64,000 nt of DNA, from NCBI RefSeq assembly GCF_900115245.1, contig NZ_FOVT01000015.1:62001-126000 (forward strand), in the 5' to 3' direction. A program made the translations under genes and the position numbers. The notes under the pieces are model-generated. The model worked only from the letters and a program-made list of their open reading frames with translations, did not search any database and was not told the DNA's origin. Positions 1-7,210 of this stretch are shown here, piece by piece (the first letter of the stretch is position 1; the number at the start of each line of letters is the position of its first letter). The DNA comes from Mesorhizobium sp. NFR06. GTDB taxonomy: Bacteria > Pseudomonadota > Alphaproteobacteria > Rhizobiales > Rhizobiaceae.

Positions 1-1440
1 AACTCCTTCGGCCGCCACGCTGGCCGCTTGTTCATGCTTACGTGTCGCAAGCGGCTCGGAATGTTCGAAATTGGCGCCGGCAACCGCGTCGCCGATGATC
101 GTCATGACCGGGCCGGTAAGATCCGCGCGCGTTTCCAGCGACGGCAGGTCGGCCAGCGTGCCGTGGAAGCGGCGGCGGTTGCCGAGGCTGGCATTCTCGA
201 CGACGGCGACCGCCGTGTCGGGCGACAGACCGGCCTCTATCAAGCGGCCGGCGACCTCGGCCGCTACCGAGCGGCCCATATAGACGGCGACGGTGGCGCC
301 GGAGATGGCGAGCTTGGCCCAGTCGGGCAGCGAGTTGCCCTTGAGGTCGTGGCCGGTGGTGAAGACCATCGATGACGAAACGCCGCGCAGCGTCAGCGGC
401 AGTTCGAAATCGGCGGCGGCGGCGAAAGCGGCGGTGACGCCAGGAACCACCTCATAGCCAACGCCGGCCTCGCGCAGTGCCGCCATTTCCTCGCCGGCAC
501 GGCCGAACACCAGCGGATCGCCGGACTTCAGCCGCACCACGCGCTTCCCGGCGCGGCCGAGTTCGATGAGCAGCGCATTGATCTCTTCCTGGCTCTTGGT
601 ATGGCAGCCCTTGCGCTTGCCGACCGGCAGGCGCTCGGCATCGCGCCGGCCCATGGCGACGATCGCCTCCGGCACCAGCGCGTCGTAGACGATCGCGTCG
701 GCTTCCATCAGCAGGCGGTGCGCGCGCAGCGTCAGCAAATCCTCGGCGCCCGGACCGGCGCCGACCAGCGCGATGTACCCCTCGGCCGGCGTATTCTGAG
801 CCAAGAGGTCAAGCGCCGCACTATGCGCCTCGGCGAGTTCCCCGGCTTCGATTGCCTTGGCCGGCGCGCCGGCGAAGAAATCGCTCCAGAACCGCCGGCG
901 GCGATTGCCCTTCGGCAGCGTCTCAGCTGCGGCGCGGAATGAGGCGGCAAGCGCTGCCAGCCGGCCGAACGACGGCGACAGCATCCGGTCGATGCGCCCG
1001 CGCAGCATCTGCGCCAGAACCGGTCCGGCGCCTTCGGTGCCGATAGCGATGGCGACCGGTGCGCGGTTGACCAGCGCAGGCGTAAAGAAATCGCAGAGCT
1101 CGGGCCGGTCCACCGCGTTGACCGCGATGCCCAGCCGGCGCGCGTCGTCGACCACGCGGCGATCGAGCGCCTCGTCGCCACTGGCTGCAAACACCAAGGC
1201 TGCGCCACGAAGATGAGCAACTTCGTAGGCTGCATTGAGATGAACGGAACCGGATGCGGCTATGAAGGCAAGCAGCTCCGCATTGGCGTTGTCGGCAACG
1301 ATGCGCAGCACCGCGCTCGATTGCGAAAGCAGCCGCGCCTTGGCAAGCGCTTCCTCGCCATTGCCGACGATGGCTACGGCTTCGCCGTCGACCCGCATGA
1401 AGACGGGAAAGGCATTGAGCTTGGCATTGGCTGGCTGCAT
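1..1440 (-). CDS. cysG: Siroheme synthase CysG (3' end beyond window)
   Basis: Multifunctional siroheme enzyme: precorrin-2 dehydrogenase/ferrochelatase fused to uroporphyrinogen-III C-methyltransferase, making the cofactor of sulfite and nitrite reductases. Translation from the ATG at 1440 stays open to base 1, so the C-terminus lies outside. The N-terminal Rossmann part (VAIVGNGEEALAKARLL) departs from the usual GGG. The C-terminal SUMT part shows VGAGPGAEDLLTLRA, then LPVGKRKGCHTKSQEEIN and LKSGDPLVFGRAGEE, which are the S-adenosylmethionine and tetrapyrrole motifs. No strong ribosome site precedes 1440; an in-frame TTG twelve bases upstream is the alternative. In rhizobia this gene usually leads the assimilatory sulfite/APS reduction genes, which would be to the left. 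The identification is secure. Confidence 0.93.
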   Translation of the reverse strand, partial: MQPANAKLNAFPVFMRVDGEAVAIVGNGEEALAKARLLSQSSAVLRIVADNANAELLAFIAASGSVHLNAAYEVAHLRGAALVFAASGDEALDRRVVDDARRLGIAVNAVDRPELCDFFTPALVNRAPVAIAIGTEGAGPVLAQMLRGRIDRMLSPSFGRLAALAASFRAAAETLPKGNRRRRFWSDFFAGAPAKAIEAGELAEAHSAALDLLAQNTPAEGYIALVGAGPGAEDLLTLRAHRLLMEADAIVYDALVPEAIVAMGRRDAERLPVGKRKGCHTKSQEEINALLIELGRAGKRVVRLKSGDPLVFGRAGEEMAALREAGVGYEVVPGVTAAFAAAADFELPLTLRGVSSSMVFTTGHDLKGNSLPDWAKLAISGATVAVYMGRSVAAEVAGRLIEAGLSPDTAVAVVENASLGNRRRFHGTLADLPSLETRADLTGPVMTIIGDAVAGANFEHSEPLATRKHEQAASVAAEGV

Positions 1441-1674
1441 GGCAATGAGCAATACTGGAACAGTTTGGCAGTTTTACGCGGGTGCGCCAAAAATCAGAAG
1501 GCAATCACTCGCGCGCCGCCGAACGGCAGGCAATCGCTTTTTCGCAACCGCGAAAGGCAGGAGAAAAAAATTCTACTTTCAGGATAGAGCGATCAGGGCG
1601 GCATGACAAACCGCAATGATCCGTCGTATTTTTAGCGCTGCAACTGGAAAGCGGCAAAACAGTTTTTTCTAAAT

Positions 1675-1691
1675 TCTACTAAGTTGGTAGA
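1675..1691. promoter_or_regulatory. Inverted repeat in the cysG upstream region
   Basis: TCTAC-N7-GTAGA, embedded in an A+T-rich stretch (1660-1696) that stands out from the surrounding GC-rich DNA and lies about 235 bases before cysG. The shape is that of an operator for a dimeric regulator, perhaps a sulfur- or iron-responsive Rrf2-type protein; the regulator is a guess. The rest of the 1441-1853 gap shows no convincing gene. Confidence 0.35.
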
Positions 1692-1853
1692 TTAAAGCCG
1701 ACCTTTCCGTGCCTGCTCCGCTTCGCCCGCCCGAAGTGACCGAGGCGTCACCGCCCGACCGGGAACAATCATGCTTCGCGGCTCGTTTGCCTAGCGATTC
1801 ATTCTGTCGACCCTGAGCTCGGATCGGCAAGCACGCCAGCAAGGAGGAACGCC

Positions 1854-2300
1854 ATGAGCATCAAGCTGAAGCACGGACTTTGGGTCATCGTGGCCGACGG
1901 CGAAAAGGCGCTTTTCCTTCGCAACGAAGGCGATACCAAATATCCGAACCTCCGGGTCGTGCAGGAGTTGGAGCAGGAGAACCCCGCCACCCGCGAGCAG
2001 GGCAGCGACAGGCCGGGCCGCTACAGTGACGGACCTACAGCTCACCGCAGCGCGGTTGAAGACACCGATTGGCACCGCCTCGGCAAGGAGCGCTTTGCCG
2101 ACACTATCGCGGAGCGGCTCTACAAGCTCGCGCATAGGGGTGACTTCCACGAGGTCGTGCTGATAGCCCCGCCGCAGGTGCTCGGCGAGATACGCCAGAA
2201 GCTGCACAAGGAGGTCGCCGACAAGGTGCAGGCCGAGATCCCGAAGACGCTGACCAACCACACGATCTTCGATATCGAGACCCTGCTGCAGGCGGCATAA
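1854..2300 (+). CDS. Host attachment family protein
   Basis: A 148-residue soluble protein of the 'protein required for attachment to host cells' family, related to the baeRF/eRF1-like fold. The start LKHGLWVIVADGEKALFLRNEGD is the characteristic first strand, the central ELEQENPATREQGSDRPGR is the conserved loop, and the end has HRGDFHEVVLIAPPQVLGEIR and HTIFDIETLL. No signal peptide or membrane segment is visible. A strong AAGGAGG lies seven bases before the ATG, so the start is safe. Family members are common in alphaproteobacteria; the attachment role comes from an old genetic assignment and the biochemistry is unknown. It stands alone, transcribed toward the antiporter 214 bases downstream. 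Confidence 0.85.
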   Translation: MSIKLKHGLWVIVADGEKALFLRNEGDTKYPNLRVVQELEQENPATREQGSDRPGRYSDGPTAHRSAVEDTDWHRLGKERFADTIAERLYKLAHRGDFHEVVLIAPPQVLGEIRQKLHKEVADKVQAEIPKTLTNHTIFDIETLLQAA

Positions 2301-2514
2301 ACGGCGAAAAGCCAGCGACTTCGCGGCTGGATCGGGACTCGGAGCACAATCCGGCTCCGCGAAGTGCTGAATTTGTCGAATCTGCGCGCGGTTGGCCGGA
2401 TTTCTGCGCGGCGGCGGTTGCATCATTGTTACCGCCTCCACCATATTGCCGAAGGCGACGGCCTCGGCGGGCGCCCATCCGACATTGCGATTTTCGAAAG
2501 GCGCTCCATAGACA

Positions 2515-4314
2515 ATGCCGCATGACACGCCCCTTATCGCCACCATCGTCGCCGGTCTGGGGCTTGCTTTCGTCTTCGGGGCCTTAGCCAACCGTTTCCG
2601 CATCCCGCCGCTTGTCGGCTATCTTGTCGCCGGCGTCCTTGTCGGACCGAACACGCCCGGCTTCGTCGCCGACGCCGGCCTTGCCAATGAGCTCGCCGAG
2701 ATCGGCGTCATCCTGCTGATGTTTGGCGTGGGCCTGCATTTTTCGCTGAAGGATCTTCTGTCCGTCCGCGCCATCGCCGTGCCGGGCGCCATCGTGCAGA
2801 TCGGCTTTGCCACCCTGCTCGGCGTGGGTCTTGCCTGGCTGCTCGGCTGGTCGCTGGGCGCCGGCCTGGTCTTCGGCCTGGCGCTGTCCGTCGCCTCGAC
2901 CGTGGTGCTTTTGCGCGCCTTGCAGGAGCGGCGGCTGATCGAGACCGAACGCGGCCGCATCGCCGTCGGCTGGCTGATCGTCGAGGATCTGGCCATGGTG
3001 CTGGCGCTGGTGCTTTTGCCCGCGCTCGCCGGCGTGCTTGGCGGCCAGCAGCCGGTCGACGACCATGCGAGCCTGCTTTCGCTGCCCGCCAGCTACGGCA
3101 TATGGGGCGTCGTCGGTGTCACGCTCGCCAAGGTCGCCGCCTTCGTCGTCGTCATGTTGGTGGTCGGCCGCAGGGTCATCCCCTGGATCCTGCACTACGT
3201 CGCCCATACCGGCTCGCGGGAACTGTTCCGGCTGTCGGTGCTTGCCATCGCGCTCGGCGTCGCCTTCGGCGCGGCAAAGCTGTTCGGCGTCTCGCTGGCG
3301 CTCGGCGCCTTCTTCGCCGGCATGATCATGAGCGAATCCGAGCTCAGCCATCGCGCGGCGGAAGAATCGCTGCCGCTGCGCGATGCCTTCTCGGTGCTGT
3401 TCTTCGTCTCGGTCGGCATGCTTTTCGACCCGTTCAGCCTGATCAGCAACGGCCTGCCGATCCTCGCTACTTTGGCCATCATCGTCGTCGGCAAGTCGCT
3501 CGCCGCCTTCGTCATCGTCATCGCCTTCCGCTATCCGATCGCGACGGCGCTGATGATTTCGGCGAGCCTTGCCCAGATCGGCGAGTTCTCCTTCATCCTG
3601 GCCGAGCTTGGCGTCGGCCTGAAACTGTTGCCCGAGCAGGGCCGTGACCTGATCCTCGCCGGCGCGATCCTGTCGATTTTGCTCAATCCGCTGATGTTCC
3701 TGATCGTCGACTGGATGAAGCCGTGGCTCGAAAAACGCGCCGGCAAGGCTGCGCCCGTCGAAGAGTCAAGACCGATCGGCCCGGCCACCGAGCCCGGGCA
3801 GGTGGCTTCGGTCTTGGCAGCTCGGGGAGAGGAAGATGGCCCTCCGCCGAAAACGGCGCTCGCCGGCCATTCCATTCTGATCGGCTACGGACGCGTCGGC
3901 AGCCTGGTGGGCGCCGCGCTGAAGGAAGCCGCCCTGCCTTTCCTGGTCATCGAGGATGCCGACAAGATGCTGGCGAAGCTGCGCGATGACGGCGTGGAAA
4001 CCGTCGCCGGCAATGCCGCCAATGCGGACGTCTTCTCAGCCGCCAATCCGGAAGGCGCCAAGCGGCTGATCCTCGCCATCCCGAACGCCTTCGAGGCCGG
4101 GCAGATCGTGCTTCGCGCGCGCGCCGCCAATCCGGCGATCAATGTCATTGCCCGCGCTCATTCCGATGCCGAGGTCGAACATTTGAAAGGCCTCGGCGCC
4201 GACACCGTGATCATGGGCGAGCGAGAGATCGCGCGAGGGATCGTCGAGGTGGTGGCCGGCAAAGCCACGGTTCCGATCGAACCCGCCATCGAGGTCAAAC
4301 CGCAACCTGCTTGA
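2515..4314 (+). CDS. ybaL: YbaL/Kef-type cation:proton antiporter with RCK domain
   Basis: CPA2-family inner-membrane antiporter, predicted to exchange K+ (or another cation) for protons. Residues 1 to about 395 form a dozen hydrophobic segments with the Kef-like signatures VGYLVAGVLVGP, FGVGLHFSLKDL and LFFVSVGMLFDP. After a charged linker, residues from about 450 form a Rossmann RCK_N domain (ILIGYGRVGSLVGAAL) that would bind nucleotide and gate transport. There is no RCK_C domain, which matches YbaL. Length 599 is near the family norm. The gene converges with the AraC regulator, the two stops being only a few bases apart. No clear ribosome site lies close to the ATG. The ion specificity cannot be told from sequence. 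Confidence 0.9.
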   Translation: MPHDTPLIATIVAGLGLAFVFGALANRFRIPPLVGYLVAGVLVGPNTPGFVADAGLANELAEIGVILLMFGVGLHFSLKDLLSVRAIAVPGAIVQIGFATLLGVGLAWLLGWSLGAGLVFGLALSVASTVVLLRALQERRLIETERGRIAVGWLIVEDLAMVLALVLLPALAGVLGGQQPVDDHASLLSLPASYGIWGVVGVTLAKVAAFVVVMLVVGRRVIPWILHYVAHTGSRELFRLSVLAIALGVAFGAAKLFGVSLALGAFFAGMIMSESELSHRAAEESLPLRDAFSVLFFVSVGMLFDPFSLISNGLPILATLAIIVVGKSLAAFVIVIAFRYPIATALMISASLAQIGEFSFILAELGVGLKLLPEQGRDLILAGAILSILLNPLMFLIVDWMKPWLEKRAGKAAPVEESRPIGPATEPGQVASVLAARGEEDGPPPKTALAGHSILIGYGRVGSLVGAALKEAALPFLVIEDADKMLAKLRDDGVETVAGNAANADVFSAANPEGAKRLILAIPNAFEAGQIVLRARAANPAINVIARAHSDAEVEHLKGLGADTVIMGEREIARGIVEVVAGKATVPIEPAIEVKPQPA

Positions 4315-4320
4315 TCGATG

Positions 4321-5130
4321 TCAGGTCGAGAATGCGGAACCGCCGTTTTGCGCGATATCGCTGAGATATCTTGCCGGCGGCTTGCCCAGCACCTTCTTGA
4401 ACATGGTGATGAAGGCGGTGACGGATTCATAGCCGAGATCGCCGGACACCTGCTGCACGCTGGCGCCGGCGGACAATTCCCTGAGAGCCACGATCAGATG
4501 AAGCTGCTGGCGCCAGCGCCCGAAACTCAGGCCTGTCTCCTTCACCACAAGCCGCGCCAGGCTGCTCTCGCTGAGCGCGACGCGGTTTGCCCATTCGGCC
4601 AGCGTGCTGCGGTTCGCGGGATCATCCGCCAAGCTTTCGGCGATCCGCCTTAGCCGCGGCTCGGCCGAGATCGGCAGATGCAATTGCTGAACGGGCATAA
4701 GCGGCAGCTCGGCGAGCAGGACACTTCCTAGGAAGCCGCACCTCGCATCGTGCGGCGCGCAGTCCGACAATTCTATGATCAGCTCGCGCAGCAGCGGCGA
4801 GATCGAAAGCGTGCAGCACCTATCCGGCAGGTCGGCGGCGCCCGGTTCGATATAGACGAAGAAAATCCGGGCATTGGCCGTCGCGATGTTGCTGTGTTGC
4901 ATGCCGCCGGGGATCCACACACCGCAATGCGGCGGCACCATCCACAGGCCGCCGGGAACGCGGCAGGTGACCCCGCCGCCGAGCGCAAAGACGAGTTGTC
5001 CCTTGCGATGCCAGTGCTCGGCCACCTCAGCCCTGGTCTCGGTGACGTCGACGCGAACGGCGATCGCCGGCGCGAGCACGTCATCGACGTCGAAATCGGG
5101 CCAGGGCCAGCGTAGCGGTTGTCTCATCAT
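4321..5130 (-). CDS. AraC-family transcriptional regulator with cupin N-terminus
   Basis: A 269-residue regulator. The N-terminal ~130 residues form a cupin sensor (HWHRKGQLVFALGGGVTC, WMVPPHCGVWIPGGMQHS), and the C-terminal ~100 residues carry the two AraC helix-turn-helix units (LAEWANRVALSESSLARLVVKETG and VQQVSGDLGYESVTAFITMFKKVLGKPPARY). The layout resembles the NimR/YeaM group, whose targets are often a divergent neighbour. Here the divergent neighbour is the MDR oxidoreductase at 5265, so regulation of that gene is the simplest inference. Two adjacent ATG codons (5130 and 5127) could start it. Confidence 0.88.
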   Translation of the reverse strand: MMRQPLRWPWPDFDVDDVLAPAIAVRVDVTETRAEVAEHWHRKGQLVFALGGGVTCRVPGGLWMVPPHCGVWIPGGMQHSNIATANARIFFVYIEPGAADLPDRCCTLSISPLLRELIIELSDCAPHDARCGFLGSVLLAELPLMPVQQLHLPISAEPRLRRIAESLADDPANRSTLAEWANRVALSESSLARLVVKETGLSFGRWRQQLHLIVALRELSAGASVQQVSGDLGYESVTAFITMFKKVLGKPPARYLSDIAQNGGSAFST

Positions 5131-5264
5131 TGACGGCTTTTAGCGATAAGAAGCCATGATATCTAAATTCTTCGAGCGAGGAAGTCGATAGGCTCCGGTT
5201 TGCTCATGGCAGGCGACGGCTGATCGCTTAGACGCTGCGCAACCCCGCAAGAAGGTACGACCCC

Positions 5265-6182
5265 ATGTTCGCCCTGGTCACGTCTCCCGACACCGCCACC
5301 GGCCTGAGGCTCGCCGAGTTCGAGGAACCTCAACCCTTGGCCAACGAGGCGCTTGTGTCGGTTCATGCAACCTCGTTGAACCGCGGCGAGCTGCGCCTGC
5401 TTGCCATCAGGCCGGACGGCTTCATACCCGGCCAAGACGTCGTTGGGATCGTCGACCGTGCAGCGACCGATGGTTCCGGCCCGGCCGCGGGCACCCGCGT
5501 TGCGGCCTTGGTCGACCAGGCCGGCTGGGCCGAACGTGTCGCCGTTCCGACCGACCGTCTCGCCGTCCTGCCGGACGAGGTCAGCTGCGCCTCCGCGGCC
5601 ACGCTTCCGGTGGCAGGCACGACGGCGCTGCGGACCTTGCGCCATGGCGGCGACCTTGCTGGCCAGCAGGTCCTGATCACTGGCGCAAGCGGCGCGGTCG
5701 GTCGTCTCCAGATCCAAATCGCCCGCGAGCAAGGCGGCTTCGTCACTGCGGTCGCAGCCGTCCGGCATGCCGACGATCTCCGCACCTTGGGCGCCGGGCA
5801 GGTCGTCGAGTCGATCGAGCTCGCCGAGGGACCGTTTTCGCTGATCACCGAGTCGGTCGGCGGTAAAAGCCTTGCACACGCGATCGAGCGCGTCGCCCCT
5901 GGCGGGACCATCGTCATGTTCGGTTCGAGCAGCGGCGAGCTCACGCCCATCGGCTTTCGTCAGTTCGTGCCGGGCCACGAGGGGGCGAGGCTTCAGACGT
6001 TCGCCTATTACGCGTCCGGCTCAGCCATTGGTGCGGACATCGCCTCGTTGCTTGGCCTGGTCGCGGCCGGCCGGCTGGAGACCCGCGTGGCCATGACCCT
6101 GCCATGGACGGACATCGGCCAAGCCCTGGACGCCCTGCGGCAGCGCAGCATCAGCGGCAAGGCCGTTCTCACAATGGCCTGA
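5265..6182 (+). CDS. Zinc-independent MDR oxidoreductase (quinone reductase-like)
   Basis: A 305-residue medium-chain dehydrogenase/reductase of the NADPH:quinone oxidoreductase type. The GroES-like N-terminus (VHATSLNRGELRLL, IPGQDVVGIV) lacks the cysteine-rich structural zinc lobe. The nucleotide-binding part has VLITGASGAVGRLQIQIA, the MDR Rossmann turn, and a C-terminal helix with GKAVLTM. The substrate is unknown; relatives reduce quinones or enones. A GAAGG ribosome site precedes the ATG. It is divergent from the AraC regulator, with 134 bases between starts, and is followed by two palindromic repeats. Confidence 0.85.
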   Translation: MFALVTSPDTATGLRLAEFEEPQPLANEALVSVHATSLNRGELRLLAIRPDGFIPGQDVVGIVDRAATDGSGPAAGTRVAALVDQAGWAERVAVPTDRLAVLPDEVSCASAATLPVAGTTALRTLRHGGDLAGQQVLITGASGAVGRLQIQIAREQGGFVTAVAAVRHADDLRTLGAGQVVESIELAEGPFSLITESVGGKSLAHAIERVAPGGTIVMFGSSSGELTPIGFRQFVPGHEGARLQTFAYYASGSAIGADIASLLGLVAAGRLETRVAMTLPWTDIGQALDALRQRSISGKAVLTMA

Positions 6183-6187
6183 AGCTA

Positions 6188-6236
6188 ATGCATGTCGCCC
6201 AAAAGTGCGCAGCGGTTTTGGGACAACGACATGCAT
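6188..6236. repeat. Dispersed palindrome, family A
   Basis: Ends ATGCATGTCG and CGACATGCAT are perfect inverted repeats around a core with AAAAGTG and GCGGTTTTGG. The same plan, with variable ends, recurs at 7119, 14698, 19775 and 59853. Confidence 0.7.
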
Positions 6237-6245
6237 AAACAAAGA

Positions 6246-6292
6246 GCTAAAGCGCGTCGCCCTGAACCCCCTTCAGCGCAACGCGTTTTAGC
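6246..6292. repeat. Second palindrome between the MDR and SDR genes
   Basis: GCTAAAGCGCGT and ACGCGTTTTAGC pair with a single G:T position across 23 bases. It lies between convergent genes ending at 6182 and 6297, so it may also act as a hairpin at the transcript ends; there is no U-run. Confidence 0.55.
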
Positions 6293-6296
6293 CCGC

Positions 6297-7046
6297 TCAC
6301 ACGTGCTGGCCGCCATTGATGTGGATTTCCGAGCCGGTCACATAGGACGCCTGGCCGGAACACAGGAAGAAGATGATGTCGGCGACTTCCGAGGTGGCGC
6401 CGAGCCTTCTCAGCGGGATCGTCTCGACGATCTTGTCGGTGCCGGGCGAAAGGATCGCGGTGTCGATCTCGCCCGGCGCGATCGCGTTGACGCGGATGCC
6501 GTGCGGGCCGAAATCATGCGCCATCTCGCGCGTCAGCGAGCCGAGCGCAGCCTTCGAGGTTGCATAGGCCGTGCCGGCGAAAGGATGCACGCGCGTGCCG
6601 GCGATCGAGGTGACGTTGACGATCGAGCCCTTGGCGGCGGCCAGTTCCTTGAACAGGCCCCTCGCCAGCATGATCGGCGCGAAGAAATTGACCTGGAACA
6701 CGTCGCGCCAGACATGCATCGGCGTCTCGATTGAGTTCATCCGGCCGCCGTCCTTGAGCTTCGGCGAGATGCCGGCATTGTTGACCAGCGCATGCAATTG
6801 CCCGCCATGCGCTTCCAGCCGATGCCGGATTTCCGAGACGGCGATGCCGACATCCTCCTGGTCGGCGAGATCGACCTTGATGTGGTCCTCCGGGCCGGCC
6901 GGCCAAGGGCAGTCCTCGGCGAAGGCCTGGCGCGAGCAGGTGATGACGCGCCAGCCCTCGCGTGAAAAACGTTTCACCGTCGCATGGCCGATGCCGCGGC
7001 TGGCGCCGGTGAGCACGATGGTTTTTCTGCTGTCGATTTCGGCCAT
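6297..7046 (-). CDS. SDR-family oxidoreductase
   Basis: Classical short-chain dehydrogenase, 249 residues. It has the NAD(P)-binding TGASRGIGHA, the structural NNAGISP, the catalytic serine in VTSIAG and the YATSK Tyr/Lys pair, then the PG motif (APGEID). The C-terminal VTGSEIHINGGQHV is typical of the FabG-like branch. I chose the ATG at 7046 because the Rossmann strand begins seven residues later, whereas a longer frame from 7115 adds unconserved residues. The substrate is unknown. It is isolated, convergent with the MDR gene and separated from the PBP gene by a palindrome and a terminator. Confidence 0.88.
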   Translation of the reverse strand: MAEIDSRKTIVLTGASRGIGHATVKRFSREGWRVITCSRQAFAEDCPWPAGPEDHIKVDLADQEDVGIAVSEIRHRLEAHGGQLHALVNNAGISPKLKDGGRMNSIETPMHVWRDVFQVNFFAPIMLARGLFKELAAAKGSIVNVTSIAGTRVHPFAGTAYATSKAALGSLTREMAHDFGPHGIRVNAIAPGEIDTAILSPGTDKIVETIPLRRLGATSEVADIIFFLCSGQASYVTGSEIHINGGQHV

Positions 7047-7118
7047 GGCTTGATCTCCGGCCGGACATGTAGCCGAAGGCGCCAGCCATTGCGAGAGGCG
7101 ATGTTGCCGCCGCAACCG

Positions 7119-7157
7119 TGATCCCGGAAAGTGGGTTCCGGATTCCGGAAAAGATCA
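7119..7157. repeat. Dispersed palindrome, family A
   Basis: TGATC/GATCA ends enclosing CCCGGAAAGTGGG and a second CCGGAAAA arm. It lies in the 5' flank of the SDR gene. Confidence 0.6.
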
Positions 7158-7162
7158 TGGTC

Positions 7163-7210
7163 AAAAAAGAAGCTGAAGCCCGTTCCGATCCAGCGGAATG
7201 GGCTTTCAGC
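7163..7210 (-). terminator. Intrinsic terminator of the PBP gene
   Basis: Read on the minus strand, a long stem pairs the strand segments 7195-7210 and 7172-7186 (core GGAA-GGGCTT against AAGCCC-TTCC) and is followed by TTCTTTTTT. The upstream arm overlaps the PBP stop codon at 7206-7208. Confidence 0.85.
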
